Source: Streptomyces lanatus
Lineage (GTDB): Bacteria > Actinomycetota > Actinomycetes > Streptomycetales > Streptomycetaceae
DNA length: 64,000 nt
Direction of reading: 5' to 3'
Assembly (NCBI RefSeq): GCF_014655715.1
Contig: NZ_BNBM01000025.1
Location: 62,001-126,000 of the forward strand
Part shown: piece after piece, positions 24,045 through 34,465 of the stretch
Numbering within the stretch: the first letter of the stretch is position 1
How the letters are laid out: each line of letters begins with the position of its first letter
Translations under genes and position numbers: made by a program
Notes under the pieces: model-generated
What the model saw: only the letters and a program-made list of their open reading frames with translations
Databases searched by the model: none
Told to the model about the DNA's origin: nothing

Positions 24045-24546
24045 TCAAGTCTGGGCGAGGGCCCGCGGTTGCGGAGGGATCCGGACGGTTTCCTCTCGGC
24101 GAGCGACCTGTTCAGCCAGCCAGCCGATGTGTCCGGACTGTCTGGCTCTCCGGATCCACTCCGCGTGGGCCAGGAGCCCTCTGAGCGTGACGATCTGCGG
24201 GTGGAAGACGCGTAGGTGGGACTGCGCCTCGGTGAGGATCCCGAAGGGGTCGGCGCAGTAGTCTTCGACCAGACCGATGAAGGCCGATCTGGCCCCGGAG
24301 AAGCCGTCCCTGACCCAGCGTCGGCCATCGCGGGGAACAAGGATTCGGTGGTGGCGCTGAGCCTTGAGGGTGTGGGCAGAACGCTGATGTGACGATGCTG
24401 AGAGGCTCGACGAGCGCGGTGATAGTCGTCTGCTTCAGCGTCCGAACGCCCAACAGCTCACTGAGATCCCTGTTGGACACATGGTCGGCAGCCGCGACTC
24501 CGCGAATGAACGAATCCACGGTCTCGTCGTGGAAGGGCGGGACCAC
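24045..24546 (-). pseudogene. Broken TniQ-like gene (frameshift and internal loss)
   Basis: The 5' part (24546 to about 24375) encodes VPPFHDETVDSFIRGVAAAD, which resembles the N-terminus of TniQ proteins that guide transposition target choice. The frame then degenerates, while the +1 frame carries a clean open sequence from about 24370 to a stop at 24045 (ILVPRDGRRWVRDGFSG ... LRVFHPQIVTLRGLL ... GHIGWLAEQVARREE). That second frame has no start codon of its own. Together they give only about 165 codons, far less than a normal TniQ, and the zinc-finger region is missing. I infer a decayed gene. The link between the two halves is an inference; the C-terminal piece is not a family I can name. 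Confidence 0.6.
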
Positions 24547-24592
24547 ACGCGGCAGCCGGCGGCGGAGGGATGGCTACTCCGCCTCGGGAGCG

Positions 24593-24952
24593 TCACCGAC
24601 GCCCCACGACCACCGAGCCTTGCCCCGGACTGCCCGTGATCTTCCGAAGCAGGTCGAGGAAGCTGTCTTGCACCTGTCCACCAGCCATGGAGGATGGATC
24701 CGCCGAACGCCGAAAGTAGACAGCACAGGAGACCGCAGCAGGCCCAAGACGGGAGTCCTCAGCCAAGCTTCCACTGGGAGTCACTGGCCGCATACCTTGG
24801 ACGATCGCCTCACCCAGAGGACGCGTGTCGACAGCTGCCAGGATTCGGATGGCACAGGCGTACTCAGCCGGGCTCGGCTCCCATCCGCTGCTGTCGAATG
24901 CGGCATGCAGACCACGTATCTGTGTCGCTAACTGCTCGATGTCGGCTGCCAT
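24593..24952 (-). CDS. Hypothetical protein with a TTA codon
   Basis: 119 aa from ATG 24952; in-frame starts at 25018 or 25054 would lengthen it by up to 34 residues. No family recognised. The N-terminal half is helical and soluble (IEQLATQIRGLHAAFDSSGW; PAEYACAIRILAAVD). The leucine in EQLATQ is encoded by TTA (24929-24931), a codon that in Streptomyces needs the bldA tRNA and so delays expression to late growth. Lies in the orphan patch beside the TniQ remnant. Confidence 0.5.
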   Translation of the reverse strand: MAADIEQLATQIRGLHAAFDSSGWEPSPAEYACAIRILAAVDTRPLGEAIVQGMRPVTPSGSLAEDSRLGPAAVSCAVYFRRSADPSSMAGGQVQDSFLDLLRKITGSPGQGSVVVGRR

Positions 24953-25109
24953 GAGCCGACCATACTGATTCTGCCGCTGGCGCGCCGATACCTCCGCACG
25001 CCACCGCTGCACGACCATCGTTGGTGACGCCCGACGGCCAGACTTCACTACCACAGGACACCCGTTCGATTACTGCACAGCGGCGAGCGGGGAGGTCTCA
25101 GCCGCGGCA

Positions 25110-26006
25110 TCACTCCATCGACGCAAGAATGCGGTCGAGTGTCCGGCGGCCCATTTCGCTCATCGTCGGGTTGCTCTCGACGTAGTACCAGACGACACCC
25201 ATCGCCTGTTCGAACGCCCAGGCCTTGCCGCGCTCCCACTCCAGATCGTCACAGGCCAGCGTCCGCCGGAGGACTTCCCGTGGGCCTGGCTGCAACAGGT
25301 GCCAGGCGCTGACGAGATCCAGCGCAGGGTCGGCCGGGCCGAAGCCGCCGGTGTCGAGTACGCCGCTGAGCCGGTCTCCCGTGATCAGTACGTTGCCGGG
25401 GATCAAGTCACCATGGCTCATCACGTCGGCACCCGTGCGCGGCAACTCCCGGAAGTGGCTCCACACCTGGCGCACCCGGGGCACGTCGAGCAGCCCCTCA
25501 CTCTCCTCGAAGCACTTCGCCATCCAGTCGTCGTGGTGAGTGAGAACGCCGCCACGATTCTCGCCGCTGAAAAGCCGGCCTCGCGTCTCGGCGTTCCGCA
25601 GGGCCGCGATGAAGGCCGCGAGGTCCTCGGCGAATGCGTCCGACCCGCTCGGGTCGGCCTCGGAGGCGATCGTTCCCGGCAGCCATGTCTGGACCGACCA
25701 CGGCATGGGGTAACCCGCTCCGGGCTGTCCCAAGGCGACGGGTACCGGGGCGGGGAAGCGAGACACCTGTGCCAGCTCCGCGCTCGCCCGGGCCTCCTGT
25801 TCCAGAACCGCCAGCGCCTCGGCGGCATCGGCCATGCGCAGGGGGAAACGTGCGGAGAGGTCGTTGCCGATACGGAAGATGGCGTTGACCGTCCCGGTCG
25901 ACGCCAGGGGTCGGATCGCCTTGCCGCTCCACTGGGGGAATTGTTCCTGGATCAAGGTCGCGACGATCTCGGTGGTCACGTCCACCTGGTCATCGTGCAT
26001 GGTCAT
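25110..26006 (-). CDS. Aminoglycoside phosphotransferase-family kinase
   Basis: 298 aa. Kinase landmarks: STGTVNAIFRIG nucleotide loop (36-47), catalytic loop SHGDLIPGNVL (197-207, Asp200 and Asn205) and the metal Asp in GVLDTGGFG (Asp218). Enzymes of this family phosphorylate aminoglycosides, macrolides, choline-like or other small alcohols; the substrate cannot be told. Two starts are close together, ATG 26006 and ATG 26000; GAGAG upstream fits the second slightly better. Monocistronic, flanked by short empty gaps. A resistance role is only a possibility. Confidence 0.85.
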   Translation of the reverse strand: MTMHDDQVDVTTEIVATLIQEQFPQWSGKAIRPLASTGTVNAIFRIGNDLSARFPLRMADAAEALAVLEQEARASAELAQVSRFPAPVPVALGQPGAGYPMPWSVQTWLPGTIASEADPSGSDAFAEDLAAFIAALRNAETRGRLFSGENRGGVLTHHDDWMAKCFEESEGLLDVPRVRQVWSHFRELPRTGADVMSHGDLIPGNVLITGDRLSGVLDTGGFGPADPALDLVSAWHLLQPGPREVLRRTLACDDLEWERGKAWAFEQAMGVVWYYVESNPTMSEMGRRTLDRILASME

Positions 26007-26156
26007 CTCTCGCAGCCCCCTCCGCCAGTCCCATTTGAAGGGCCGGAAGGAGTCCGGATCAACCGAGATTCCCGGGCACGCCCGGCGGCGACCACGCGCG
26101 GAGGCGACCACGTGCGTAGACCCGCACCAAGGCCCGCACCACCCCTCGCCCCGGCG

Positions 26157-26948
26157 TCAGGCCTTGCGGCCGACGGCGATGAAGTTGGCGGCGAAGAAGC
26201 GCAGCCCGCCGCGGGTCGGCTCGGTGCGTTCGAAGGCCTCGTCCCAGCGGGCGACGTCGTCCGGGGTGGCCAGGCCCTCCGCGATCAGGGTGTCGCGGGC
26301 GGCCCAGGCGGGGCCGCGCATGCCGGGCGGTGGGGTGAGGACGGTGGTGTGCCCCTCGAAGGCGATGACGTCCAGGCCGGCCGCGGTGAGCAGTTCGTCG
26401 AGGCGGGTGCCGACGGTCAGGTCGTTTCCGCGCCGCCGGTGCATCTCGCGGTACCGCCGGTCCATCTCCTCGAACTCGGGCGGCGCACCCCGCAGCCGGA
26501 AGCTGCTCGCGTCGATGTCGACGAGGTACACGGCGCCGCCGGGCCCGGCCAGTGCGGCCAGATGGTCGACGATGGCCTGCTCGTGGCCGCCGTTGTGGGC
26601 CAGGACGTGCCGGAGCATCACCAGGTCGAAGGTGCCCTCGGGCAGTCCGGTGGCCTCGGCGGATCCGACGCCGGTGTGCACCGGCAGCCCGGAGCGTTCG
26701 GCGAGCGCCGAGGCGACGGCGAGGGCGTCGCCGTCACGGTCGACGGCCCACACGGCTCCGTCCGGGGCGACGATGTCCGCCAGCCGCACCGAGATCGCGC
26801 CCGGCCCGCATCCCACATCGGCGATCCGCGCACCGGGCACCGCGCCCGCGGCGGTCCACAGCTCGCGCTCCCGCCGTTCGGCGGTCTGGGCCATGAGCCG
26901 GTAGCGCTCGATCTCCTGATCGCTGAGCGTCAACGAGTAGTCGGTCAC
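26157..26948 (-). CDS. Class I SAM-dependent methyltransferase
   Basis: 263 aa. SAM-binding motif I ADVGCGPG (43-50), motif II with acidic AVDRDGDA, and the DLVMLRHVL post-motif are all present, so it should be active. The closing region GGLRFFAANFIAVGRKA is typical of UbiE/Coq5-like small-molecule methyltransferases. It is divergent from the PhzF gene. No biosynthetic neighbours indicate its substrate. Confidence 0.88.
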   Translation of the reverse strand: MTDYSLTLSDQEIERYRLMAQTAERRERELWTAAGAVPGARIADVGCGPGAISVRLADIVAPDGAVWAVDRDGDALAVASALAERSGLPVHTGVGSAEATGLPEGTFDLVMLRHVLAHNGGHEQAIVDHLAALAGPGGAVYLVDIDASSFRLRGAPPEFEEMDRRYREMHRRRGNDLTVGTRLDELLTAAGLDVIAFEGHTTVLTPPPGMRGPAWAARDTLIAEGLATPDDVARWDEAFERTEPTRGGLRFFAANFIAVGRKA

Positions 26949-27076
26949 TTCGATGTCTCCTGGGATCGAGCATAGGGAGGAAGCGGAGCTCCAGCGACAT
27001 GGTGCCCCCGAAATCGGTCCAGCGCCCCCGAATTGGCCTTGGCCGCCCCCTCCCCGCGGCCCCTACGGTCGGCGAC

Positions 27077-27892
27077 ATGCGGATTCGAATCGTCGACGCC
27101 TTCGCCGACCGTCCCTTCACCGGCAACCCGGCCGGGGTCCTGCTGCTCGAAGAGAGCGGGTTCCCCGAGGACGCCTGGCTCCAGAACGTGGCCATGGAGG
27201 TCAATCACGCCGAGACGGCGTTCGCGCACCCGTTGCCCGAGGGCAGCGAGGCCGACTGGGCGCTGCGGTGGTTCACACCGGTCACGGAGGTGGCGATGTG
27301 CGGTCACGCCACCCTCGCCACGGCCCACGTACTGCACAGCACGGGCGCTCACGAGGGGCTCGTACGGTTCGCCACCCTCAGCGGCGTGCTCGTCGCGACG
27401 CCCCGCGAGGACGGGTCGATCACCCTCGACTTCCCGACCGCCCCGCTCACTCCCGTCACCGCCCCCGACGGCGTCGCCGAGGCACTGGGTGCCGAGCCCC
27501 TCGCCGTCCTCGACACCGGCCCGAACATCGGCGACCTGCTCCTCGAACTCCCCGACGAGAAGACGGTCCTCGGTCTGCGCCCCGACCTGAAGTCCCTCGG
27601 CGCCTACTCACAGCGCGGCATCATCGCCACCGCCCGCGCCGAGGACCCCACGCGTGGCTACGACTTCGTCTCCCGCTGCTTCTTCCCGAACGTCGGTATC
27701 GACGAGGATCCCGTCACGGGCAGTGCCCACACGGCCCTCGCCCCCTTCTGGTCCGAGCGCCTCGGCCGGGCGGAGCTCACCGGCCTCCAGGCCTCCCGCC
27801 GCTCCGGCCGCGTCCGCACGGAGCTGCGCGGCGACCGCACGCTGCTGACCGGGCGCGCCGTGACCGCCATCGAGGGCGAGCTGATCGCGTAA
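27077..27892 (+). CDS. PhzF-family isomerase/epimerase
   Basis: 271 aa. PhzF-fold proteins isomerise or epimerise small acids; the phenazine enzyme is the founder. Seen: N-terminus IVDAFADRPFTGNPAGV, catalytic Glu46 in HAETAF, MCGHATLATAHV and the second-domain motif GIDEDPVTGSAHTAL. Both half-domains are complete. ATG 27077 fits the homology start; a frame open upstream is antisense-like. No phenazine genes are nearby, so the substrate is unknown. Converges on the CPBP gene, 15 bp apart. Confidence 0.92.
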   Translation: MRIRIVDAFADRPFTGNPAGVLLLEESGFPEDAWLQNVAMEVNHAETAFAHPLPEGSEADWALRWFTPVTEVAMCGHATLATAHVLHSTGAHEGLVRFATLSGVLVATPREDGSITLDFPTAPLTPVTAPDGVAEALGAEPLAVLDTGPNIGDLLLELPDEKTVLGLRPDLKSLGAYSQRGIIATARAEDPTRGYDFVSRCFFPNVGIDEDPVTGSAHTALAPFWSERLGRAELTGLQASRRSGRVRTELRGDRTLLTGRAVTAIEGELIA

Positions 27893-27907
27893 CCGGCAGG
27901 ACACCCC

Positions 27908-28687
27908 TCACGCCGTCGGCAGCCATCCCACCTTCCCCGCGAGCAGCGCGTAACCGACGAACGCCCCTATGTCCAGCAGGGAATGCGCCACCACCAGCGG
28001 CCCCACCCGACCCCATCGCCGGTAGAGGTACACGAACACCACGCCCATCGCCATGTTGCCGAGGAAGCCCCCGATGCCCTGGTAGAGGTGGTACGAGCCG
28101 CGCAGTACGGAACTGGCCACCAGCGCGGTGCCGGGCGTCCAGCCCAACTGGCCCAAGCGGCGCAGCAGATAGCCGACGACGATGACCTCTTCGAGGATCG
28201 CGTTCTGCAGCGCCGAGAGGATCAGTACGGGGTACTTCCACCACACCTCGGGCAGCGCCTCCGGCACCACGGTGAGGTTGAAGCCGAGTCCGCGTGCGGC
28301 CAGGTAGAAGGCGATCCCGGTGCTGCCGATCACCGCCGCGATCGCCGCGCCCCGGCCGAGGTCGGGCCAGGGGCGGGTGCGGTCGAAGCCGAGGGTGCGC
28401 AGGCTCTGCCCCTCGCGCATCAGGAAGTGCGCGACCAGGGCCACAGGGATCAGCGCGGTGGTGATCCCGAAGAGCTGCCAGGCGAGATCCAGCCAGGGGC
28501 GACCCGGCGCGGCAGAGGCGTTGAGAGTGGCGGCCTGGTCCTTGAGGCCACCCGGTTTGGTGACGGAGCCGACAAAACTGATCAGGGCGGACACACCGCT
28601 CGCACCGAGCGAAAGCCCCAGAACGAGCAGCGTCTCATCACGGAAAATCCGTCGCGAGGGCCGCTCATGAGGAAAAGAATCGGCCAT
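27908..28687 (-). CDS. CPBP-family intramembrane metalloprotease (Abi type)
   Basis: 259 aa with about seven hydrophobic helices. The family's zinc or general-base motifs are visible: ILEEVIVVGYLLRR (EE motif, about residue 164), SSVLRGSYHLYQG (H motif) and PLVVAHSLLDI (final H). Related to Rce1 prenyl-protein proteases and to bacteriocin-immunity proteins. Substrate unknown. Divergent from the solute-binding/VWA gene, with a 215-bp gap that should hold both promoters. Confidence 0.87.
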   Translation of the reverse strand: MADSFPHERPSRRIFRDETLLVLGLSLGASGVSALISFVGSVTKPGGLKDQAATLNASAAPGRPWLDLAWQLFGITTALIPVALVAHFLMREGQSLRTLGFDRTRPWPDLGRGAAIAAVIGSTGIAFYLAARGLGFNLTVVPEALPEVWWKYPVLILSALQNAILEEVIVVGYLLRRLGQLGWTPGTALVASSVLRGSYHLYQGIGGFLGNMAMGVVFVYLYRRWGRVGPLVVAHSLLDIGAFVGYALLAGKVGWLPTA

Positions 28688-28902
28688 GGGGCCTGCCTCG
28701 CCCTGCACTCCTGCCTCCAGTTGAGTAATCCCGCCTCATCCTCATCGTCGCCCCGCTAGGGTCTCGAAAGCAGTTACGAAGACCGTGCGCGACAGGCCGT
28801 TGGGGGGACGGGCGCCGTACGGGGCGTGCCGCCCCTCTGCCTGCCATACGGCCGGAATCCGGCGTGTGGTTCAGCACGGCGACAGGGAGGGGCACGACCG
28901 AC

Positions 28903-30675
28903 ATGGGACGTCACAGCTTGCCCGATCAGTATGGGGCGGGCGTCAGCGACCCCCGTCGACGGGCGCGACGCCGTACGGTCGCCATCGCGACGGCCCTCGT
29001 CCTGGCCGTCGCCGGTGGTACGGCCGCCGCGGTCAGAGGCGGACTGCTCTCGTTCGGCACCTCCTGCCAGGACGATCCGGTACGGCTGACCCTGGCCGTC
29101 TCCCCCGACATGGCCCCCGCCCTGGAGAGCGCGGCGAAGCGGGCCCGGGAGGCCGACCTCACCTCCGACGGGCGGTGCGTCGCCGTGACGGTGAGCCCGC
29201 GCGAGCCGTACAAGGTCACGGACACGCTGCTCGCGGGCAAGGACCCGGGCGCCGAGGTGTGGGTTCCGGACTCGGAGGTGTGGCTGCAGCGGCTCACGGC
29301 GAACGGCGGCACGGCCGACGTGTCCACGGTGGGCCATGTCGCCTCCACCCCGGTCGGGGTCGGGATGGTGCCGACCGCCGCGAAGTCGCTGGGCTGGCCC
29401 AAGAAGACGTACGGCTGGCTGGAGCTGGCCGGCGCCGCGCTGGGCGACGACTCGCTGCGGCTCGGTGCGGCCGATCCCGCGCGCAGCGCGACCGGGCTGC
29501 TCGCCCTGACCCGGCTGAGCACGGCCGCCGCCGGGGCCGAGGGCGGGGACACACAGGCCGCGGCGATGATGAAGGCGCTGTCGCAGCGTGTCTCCGACAG
29601 CGACGGCCAGGTCCTGGAGACGCTGCCGCGCGACTCGTCCGGCACCGAGCAGGGCAATCCGAAGCGCAATCAGGCGCTGGTCGTCAGCGAGCAGACGGCG
29701 TACATGTACAACTCCGCGGCGGACGGCGGCGCCGGCCTGGACTTCTTCTATCCGAAGGACGGCTCGCCCCGGCTCGACTACCCGTACGCCCTCCTCGACC
29801 AGACCGGGCTGACCACCGACGAGAGCCGGGCCGCGATCCGCTTCATGAGCTATCTCAGCGATGCCCCGCAGCGGCGGCTGCTGGAGCGGTACGGCTTCCG
29901 CACCTCCGACGACGCGGTCCCGGACGCGCTGGTCGCGAAGGCCGGGGGCAGCGGTCCGCAGCCGTACAAGGAGCCCGCGGCCCGGCCCGCCTCGGCGACC
30001 GCGCTGCAGGAGACCCTCGGCGTATGGACGATCACCGTGCAGAGCGCGCGGATCACCACGGTGGTGGACGCCTCCGCCTCCATGTCCGAGCCGGTGCCGG
30101 GCAACGGGCGATCGCGGATGGACGTCACCAAGGCGGCGCTCCAGCAGGCCCTCGCCACGTTCACGGCCGAGGACGAGATCGGCCTGTGGGACTTCTCCAC
30201 CAAGCTCGACGGCGGCAAGGACTACCGCGTCCTGGTGCCGACCGAGCGGCTCGGCAACGCCAAGGGCACGGGCACCCAGCGCGACCGGCTGTCGGCGGCG
30301 TTCGGCGATCTGGCGCCGGTACCGGACGGTGCGACGGGGCTGTACGACACGACGCTCGCCGCATACAAGGCGGCGACCGGCTCCTACGCCGAGGGCAAGT
30401 TCAACGCACTGGTCATCCTCACCGACGGCCGGAACGAGGACCCGGGCAGCGTCTCGCGCGCCGACCTCATCGCCCAGCTGGAGCGCCTCACCAACCCCGA
30501 GCGGCCGGTGCCCCTCATCATGATCGCCGTAGGCCCGGACGCCGACCGCGAGGAGGCGAACCGTATCGCCGGGGCCACGGGCGGCTCGGGCCAGGAGGTG
30601 AGCGACCCGGCGCAGATCCAGTCGGTGATCCTCAAGGCGATCGTGGAGGCGGCTTCACGGGACGGACAGGGCTGA
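28903..30675 (+). CDS. Membrane-anchored solute-binding/VWA-domain protein
   Basis: 590 aa. A basic N-terminus and one helix (TVAIATALVLAVAGGTAAAV, 25-44) anchor it outside the cell. Residues about 60-360 follow the extracellular solute-binding fold (PVRLTLAVSPDMAPALESAAKRA ... PYALLDQTG). The C-terminal von Willebrand A domain has an intact metal site, DASAS (389-393), plus the later Thr and Asp (TDGRNED). The pairing suggests a surface sensor or adhesion protein with Mg2+-dependent partner binding. ATG 28903 follows GGGAGGGG by 10 nt. Known in Streptomyces as a conserved but uncharacterised architecture. Confidence 0.85.
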   Translation: MGRHSLPDQYGAGVSDPRRRARRRTVAIATALVLAVAGGTAAAVRGGLLSFGTSCQDDPVRLTLAVSPDMAPALESAAKRAREADLTSDGRCVAVTVSPREPYKVTDTLLAGKDPGAEVWVPDSEVWLQRLTANGGTADVSTVGHVASTPVGVGMVPTAAKSLGWPKKTYGWLELAGAALGDDSLRLGAADPARSATGLLALTRLSTAAAGAEGGDTQAAAMMKALSQRVSDSDGQVLETLPRDSSGTEQGNPKRNQALVVSEQTAYMYNSAADGGAGLDFFYPKDGSPRLDYPYALLDQTGLTTDESRAAIRFMSYLSDAPQRRLLERYGFRTSDDAVPDALVAKAGGSGPQPYKEPAARPASATALQETLGVWTITVQSARITTVVDASASMSEPVPGNGRSRMDVTKAALQQALATFTAEDEIGLWDFSTKLDGGKDYRVLVPTERLGNAKGTGTQRDRLSAAFGDLAPVPDGATGLYDTTLAAYKAATGSYAEGKFNALVILTDGRNEDPGSVSRADLIAQLERLTNPERPVPLIMIAVGPDADREEANRIAGATGGSGQEVSDPAQIQSVILKAIVEAASRDGQG

Positions 30676-30798
30676 GCCGGCCCACCGGAAAAAATCTTCG
30701 GGCAATTCCGTACGGCGATGTCGAGAACCCATGTCCCGCTCCGTCCCCGTGGTGAACGCGACGACAATGGGTCGCACCAGCATCGAGGAGAGATCACG

Positions 30799-31213
30799 AT
30801 GGCCAAGTACCTGCTGCTGAAGCACTACCGCGGCGCCCCGTCGGCCGTGAACGACGTGCCGATGGACCAGTGGACGCCGGAGGAGATCTCCGCGCATGTG
30901 CAGTACATGAACGACTTCGCGGCCCGGCTGGAGAAGACCGGCGAGTTCGTCGAAGGTCAGGCGCTCGCTCCCGAGGGGTCGTGGGTCCGGTACGACGGTG
31001 AGGGGCGCCCGCCGGTCACGGACGGGCCGTTCGCCGAGACCAAGGACCTCATCGCCGGCTGGATGGTGATCGACGTCGACAGCCATGAGCGTGCCGTCGA
31101 GCTGGCCGGGGAGCTGTCGGCCGCGCCGGGTGCGGGCGGGAAGCCGATCCACGAGTGGCTGGAGCTGCGCCCGTTCCTGACCGCGCATCCCTCCGGCGAG
31201 GAGTGCCTCGGCC

Positions 31214-31221
<8 letters not shown>
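30799..31221 (+). CDS. YCII-related (DGPF) protein of an ECF42 module
   Basis: 140 aa. Starts MAKYLLLKHYRG and contains the diagnostic DGPFAETKD motif (residues about 75-83) and GWMVIDVDS, hallmark of the DGPF branch of the YCII ferredoxin-like family. These genes sit next to ECF42 sigma factors and are usually part of their regulon. GAGGAGA precedes ATG 30799. Its 3' end overlaps the sigma gene by 8 bp, so both are made from one message. Biochemical function unknown. Confidence 0.93.
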
Positions 31222-32359
<1,138 letters not shown>

Positions 32360-32378
32360 GGGGCAGCACCGGCAACCC

Positions 32379-33896
32379 TCACCTCAGCGCCACCGGCGTC
32401 GGCAACCCCACCGGCCATGTGTGCACCGGGTCCCCCTGATGCATCAGCTCGCGGTAACGGCGTGTCGTCGCCGCCAGGGCCGCGTCCCTGGAGAGGCCCG
32501 ACTCCAGTGCCTGGTGGAAGGTGGCCGCCTGCCAGGACGCGCCGTTCATGCGCCTGCGGCACCGCTCCTCGATGACGCCGAGGTAGAGGTCCCGGTCGGC
32601 CGGCTCCACGCCCCAGGCGTCCAGGCCCGCTTCCGCGAGCGGCAGCAGTTCGTCGCGTACGAGGCTCACCGCGTCGACCTCCGCGAGGCCTCCGTACCGG
32701 CCGCGCCGGGGCCAGCGCATACGCGCGTCGATGCCGTCCCTGCACGCCGCGTCGAAGTTGGCGGCCGCCGCCTCGAAGGGCATCCGGGTCCACACGGGCC
32801 GGGTCTCCTCGGCGAGGGCGCGGACGACGCCGTAGTAGAAGGCCGCGTTGGCGATGACGTCCGTGACGGTGGGTCCGGCCGGCAGCACGCGGTTCTCCAC
32901 GCGGAGGTGCGGGACGCCGTCGGCGATGCCGTAGACCGGGCGGTTCCAGCGGTACACGGTGCCGTTGTGCAGGACAAGTTCGGCGAGGGTCGGCACACCG
33001 CCGGAGTCGAGGACGTCGAGGGGGTCCTCGTCGTCGCAGATCGGCAGCAGGGCCGGGAAATAGCGCAGGTTCTCCTCGAATAGGTCGTACGCCGAGGTGA
33101 CCCAGCGCTCCCCGAACCAGGTGCGCGGCCGTACGCCCTGGGCCTGGAGCTCGGGCGGGCGGGTGTCGGTGGACTGCTGGAACAGCGGCGGGCGGGACTC
33201 GCGCCACAGCTCACGCCCGAACAGGAAGGGTGAGTTGGCGCCCACGGCGACCTGGGCAGCGGCGACGGCCTGGGCGGCGTTCCAGACGTCGGCGAAGCGG
33301 CCGGGGGTGACCTGGAGGTGCAGTTGTACGGAGGTGCAGGCTGCCTCGGGGGCGATCGACTTCGACGTGCACGTCAGACGCTCGACCCCGTCGATGTCGA
33401 GCATGAAGTCCTCGCCGCGGGCCGCCACGATCTGATCGTTGAGCAGGGCGTAGCGGTCCACGTCGGAGAGGTTGGAGGAGACCAGGTCGTCGCGGTCGAG
33501 CGTCGGCAGAATGCCGATCATCACGATTCCCGCGTCGACCTCACCGGCTTTTCGGTCGGCATATGCCAGTGACGTACGGAGTTCCTCGGCCAGCTGGTCG
33601 AATACCCGGCTCTGCAAGCGGTGTGGGGCTATGTTGACTTCCAGATTGAACATGGCCAGTTCTGTTTGGAAATCACGGCTGGCGATACGCTCCAGTACCT
33701 GCGCATTCAACATTTTCGGCATGCCGTCGGCGCCGGTGATGTTCAATTCGATCTCCAGCCCCATGAGGTTCTTGGGGCGATCGAACCGCTTCTGAGCCAG
33801 CAGCCGCTCCAGGCCCGTCAGGCACCGCCGCAGCTTCTCGCGGTAGTGCTGCCGATCGGACAGATCGAACCGACCTGCCACGACCTTCTCCCCCAT
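32379..33896 (-). CDS. Glutamate-cysteine ligase-family (GCS2) protein
   Basis: 505 aa. GCS2-type carboxylate-amine ligase: MGLEIELNITGADGMPKMLN (acidic substrate and Mg2+ residues, about 45-64), FQTELAMFNLEVNIAPH, VEAACTSVQLHLQ-like LTCTSKSIAPEAACTSVQLHLQV, and HLRVENRVLPAGPTVTDV. Such enzymes ligate glutamate to cysteine or another amine; Streptomyces use mycothiol, not glutathione, so the product is probably something else. A 569-bp gap lies upstream. Convergent with the sigma gene, 19 bp apart. Confidence 0.88.
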   Translation of the reverse strand: MGEKVVAGRFDLSDRQHYREKLRRCLTGLERLLAQKRFDRPKNLMGLEIELNITGADGMPKMLNAQVLERIASRDFQTELAMFNLEVNIAPHRLQSRVFDQLAEELRTSLAYADRKAGEVDAGIVMIGILPTLDRDDLVSSNLSDVDRYALLNDQIVAARGEDFMLDIDGVERLTCTSKSIAPEAACTSVQLHLQVTPGRFADVWNAAQAVAAAQVAVGANSPFLFGRELWRESRPPLFQQSTDTRPPELQAQGVRPRTWFGERWVTSAYDLFEENLRYFPALLPICDDEDPLDVLDSGGVPTLAELVLHNGTVYRWNRPVYGIADGVPHLRVENRVLPAGPTVTDVIANAAFYYGVVRALAEETRPVWTRMPFEAAAANFDAACRDGIDARMRWPRRGRYGGLAEVDAVSLVRDELLPLAEAGLDAWGVEPADRDLYLGVIEERCRRRMNGASWQAATFHQALESGLSRDAALAATTRRYRELMHQGDPVHTWPVGLPTPVALR

Positions 33897-34465
33897 CGAA
33901 GCGTCCCTCCTCGGATGGGCGGGCCCCCAGGTCCTGCCCTGGATCCGGCCGCCCGGTCTCCCGGGTCAGGTTGGATGATGCCCAGCCGAGGCGATCGATA
34001 ACGTCCCGCGCGAACCCGGCGCCCGCTACTCTGATGGATGTGACCGGTGGCACATTCAGCGGGCATGGAGCACTGTGCAGTTTCGGACGCCGCGCCAACT
34101 CGTGAAAAACGCCGACGACAATTGGCCGACCGCGCCGAAGGCATTTCCCGAGGTCATCGCCGCGACGCCGCCAGGAAATCGGGATGATTCCCGCATATCA
34201 CCGGCCGAATGACTCCTTGCCGAGTGCACCGAAAGCGGTTAGACGAAACACCGTCGGAACCCCCGTCGTATAAACTCCGCAATCAAGGCAGAGGGTTGGC
34301 GCCCGCGGTCCCGGACCTGCCGTCCACGTGACGTGCGGCAGGCCTCACCCATCCCCCTTGGCTCCCAGACCCCGGCCCCCGCCTCTCTGACCTTCGTGAG
34401 CAGACAGCGCCGTCCGCCCCCGCCCCGCCCTCGCGCCATGCCTGTCGAATGAGAGGCGACCCATC
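33897..34465. other. 569-bp gap without a convincing gene
   Basis: The gap separates the divergent GCS2 and hypothetical genes. I found no reading frame with a ribosome site or protein-like composition. Part of it (about 34150-34290) is noticeably less GC-rich, as promoter DNA is. A possible plus-strand promoter is TTGCCG at 34216-34221, 17 bp, TAGACG at 34239-34244. Confidence 0.4.

Noticed and set aside
25110..26006. Calling the phosphotransferase an antibiotic-resistance gene
   Set aside because: Catalytic motifs are intact, but the family covers many substrates and no antibiotic biosynthesis genes are nearby.
27077..27892. Phenazine biosynthesis cluster suggested by the PhzF gene
   Set aside because: No other phz genes are in the neighbourhood; PhzF-fold proteins are widespread outside phenazine pathways.
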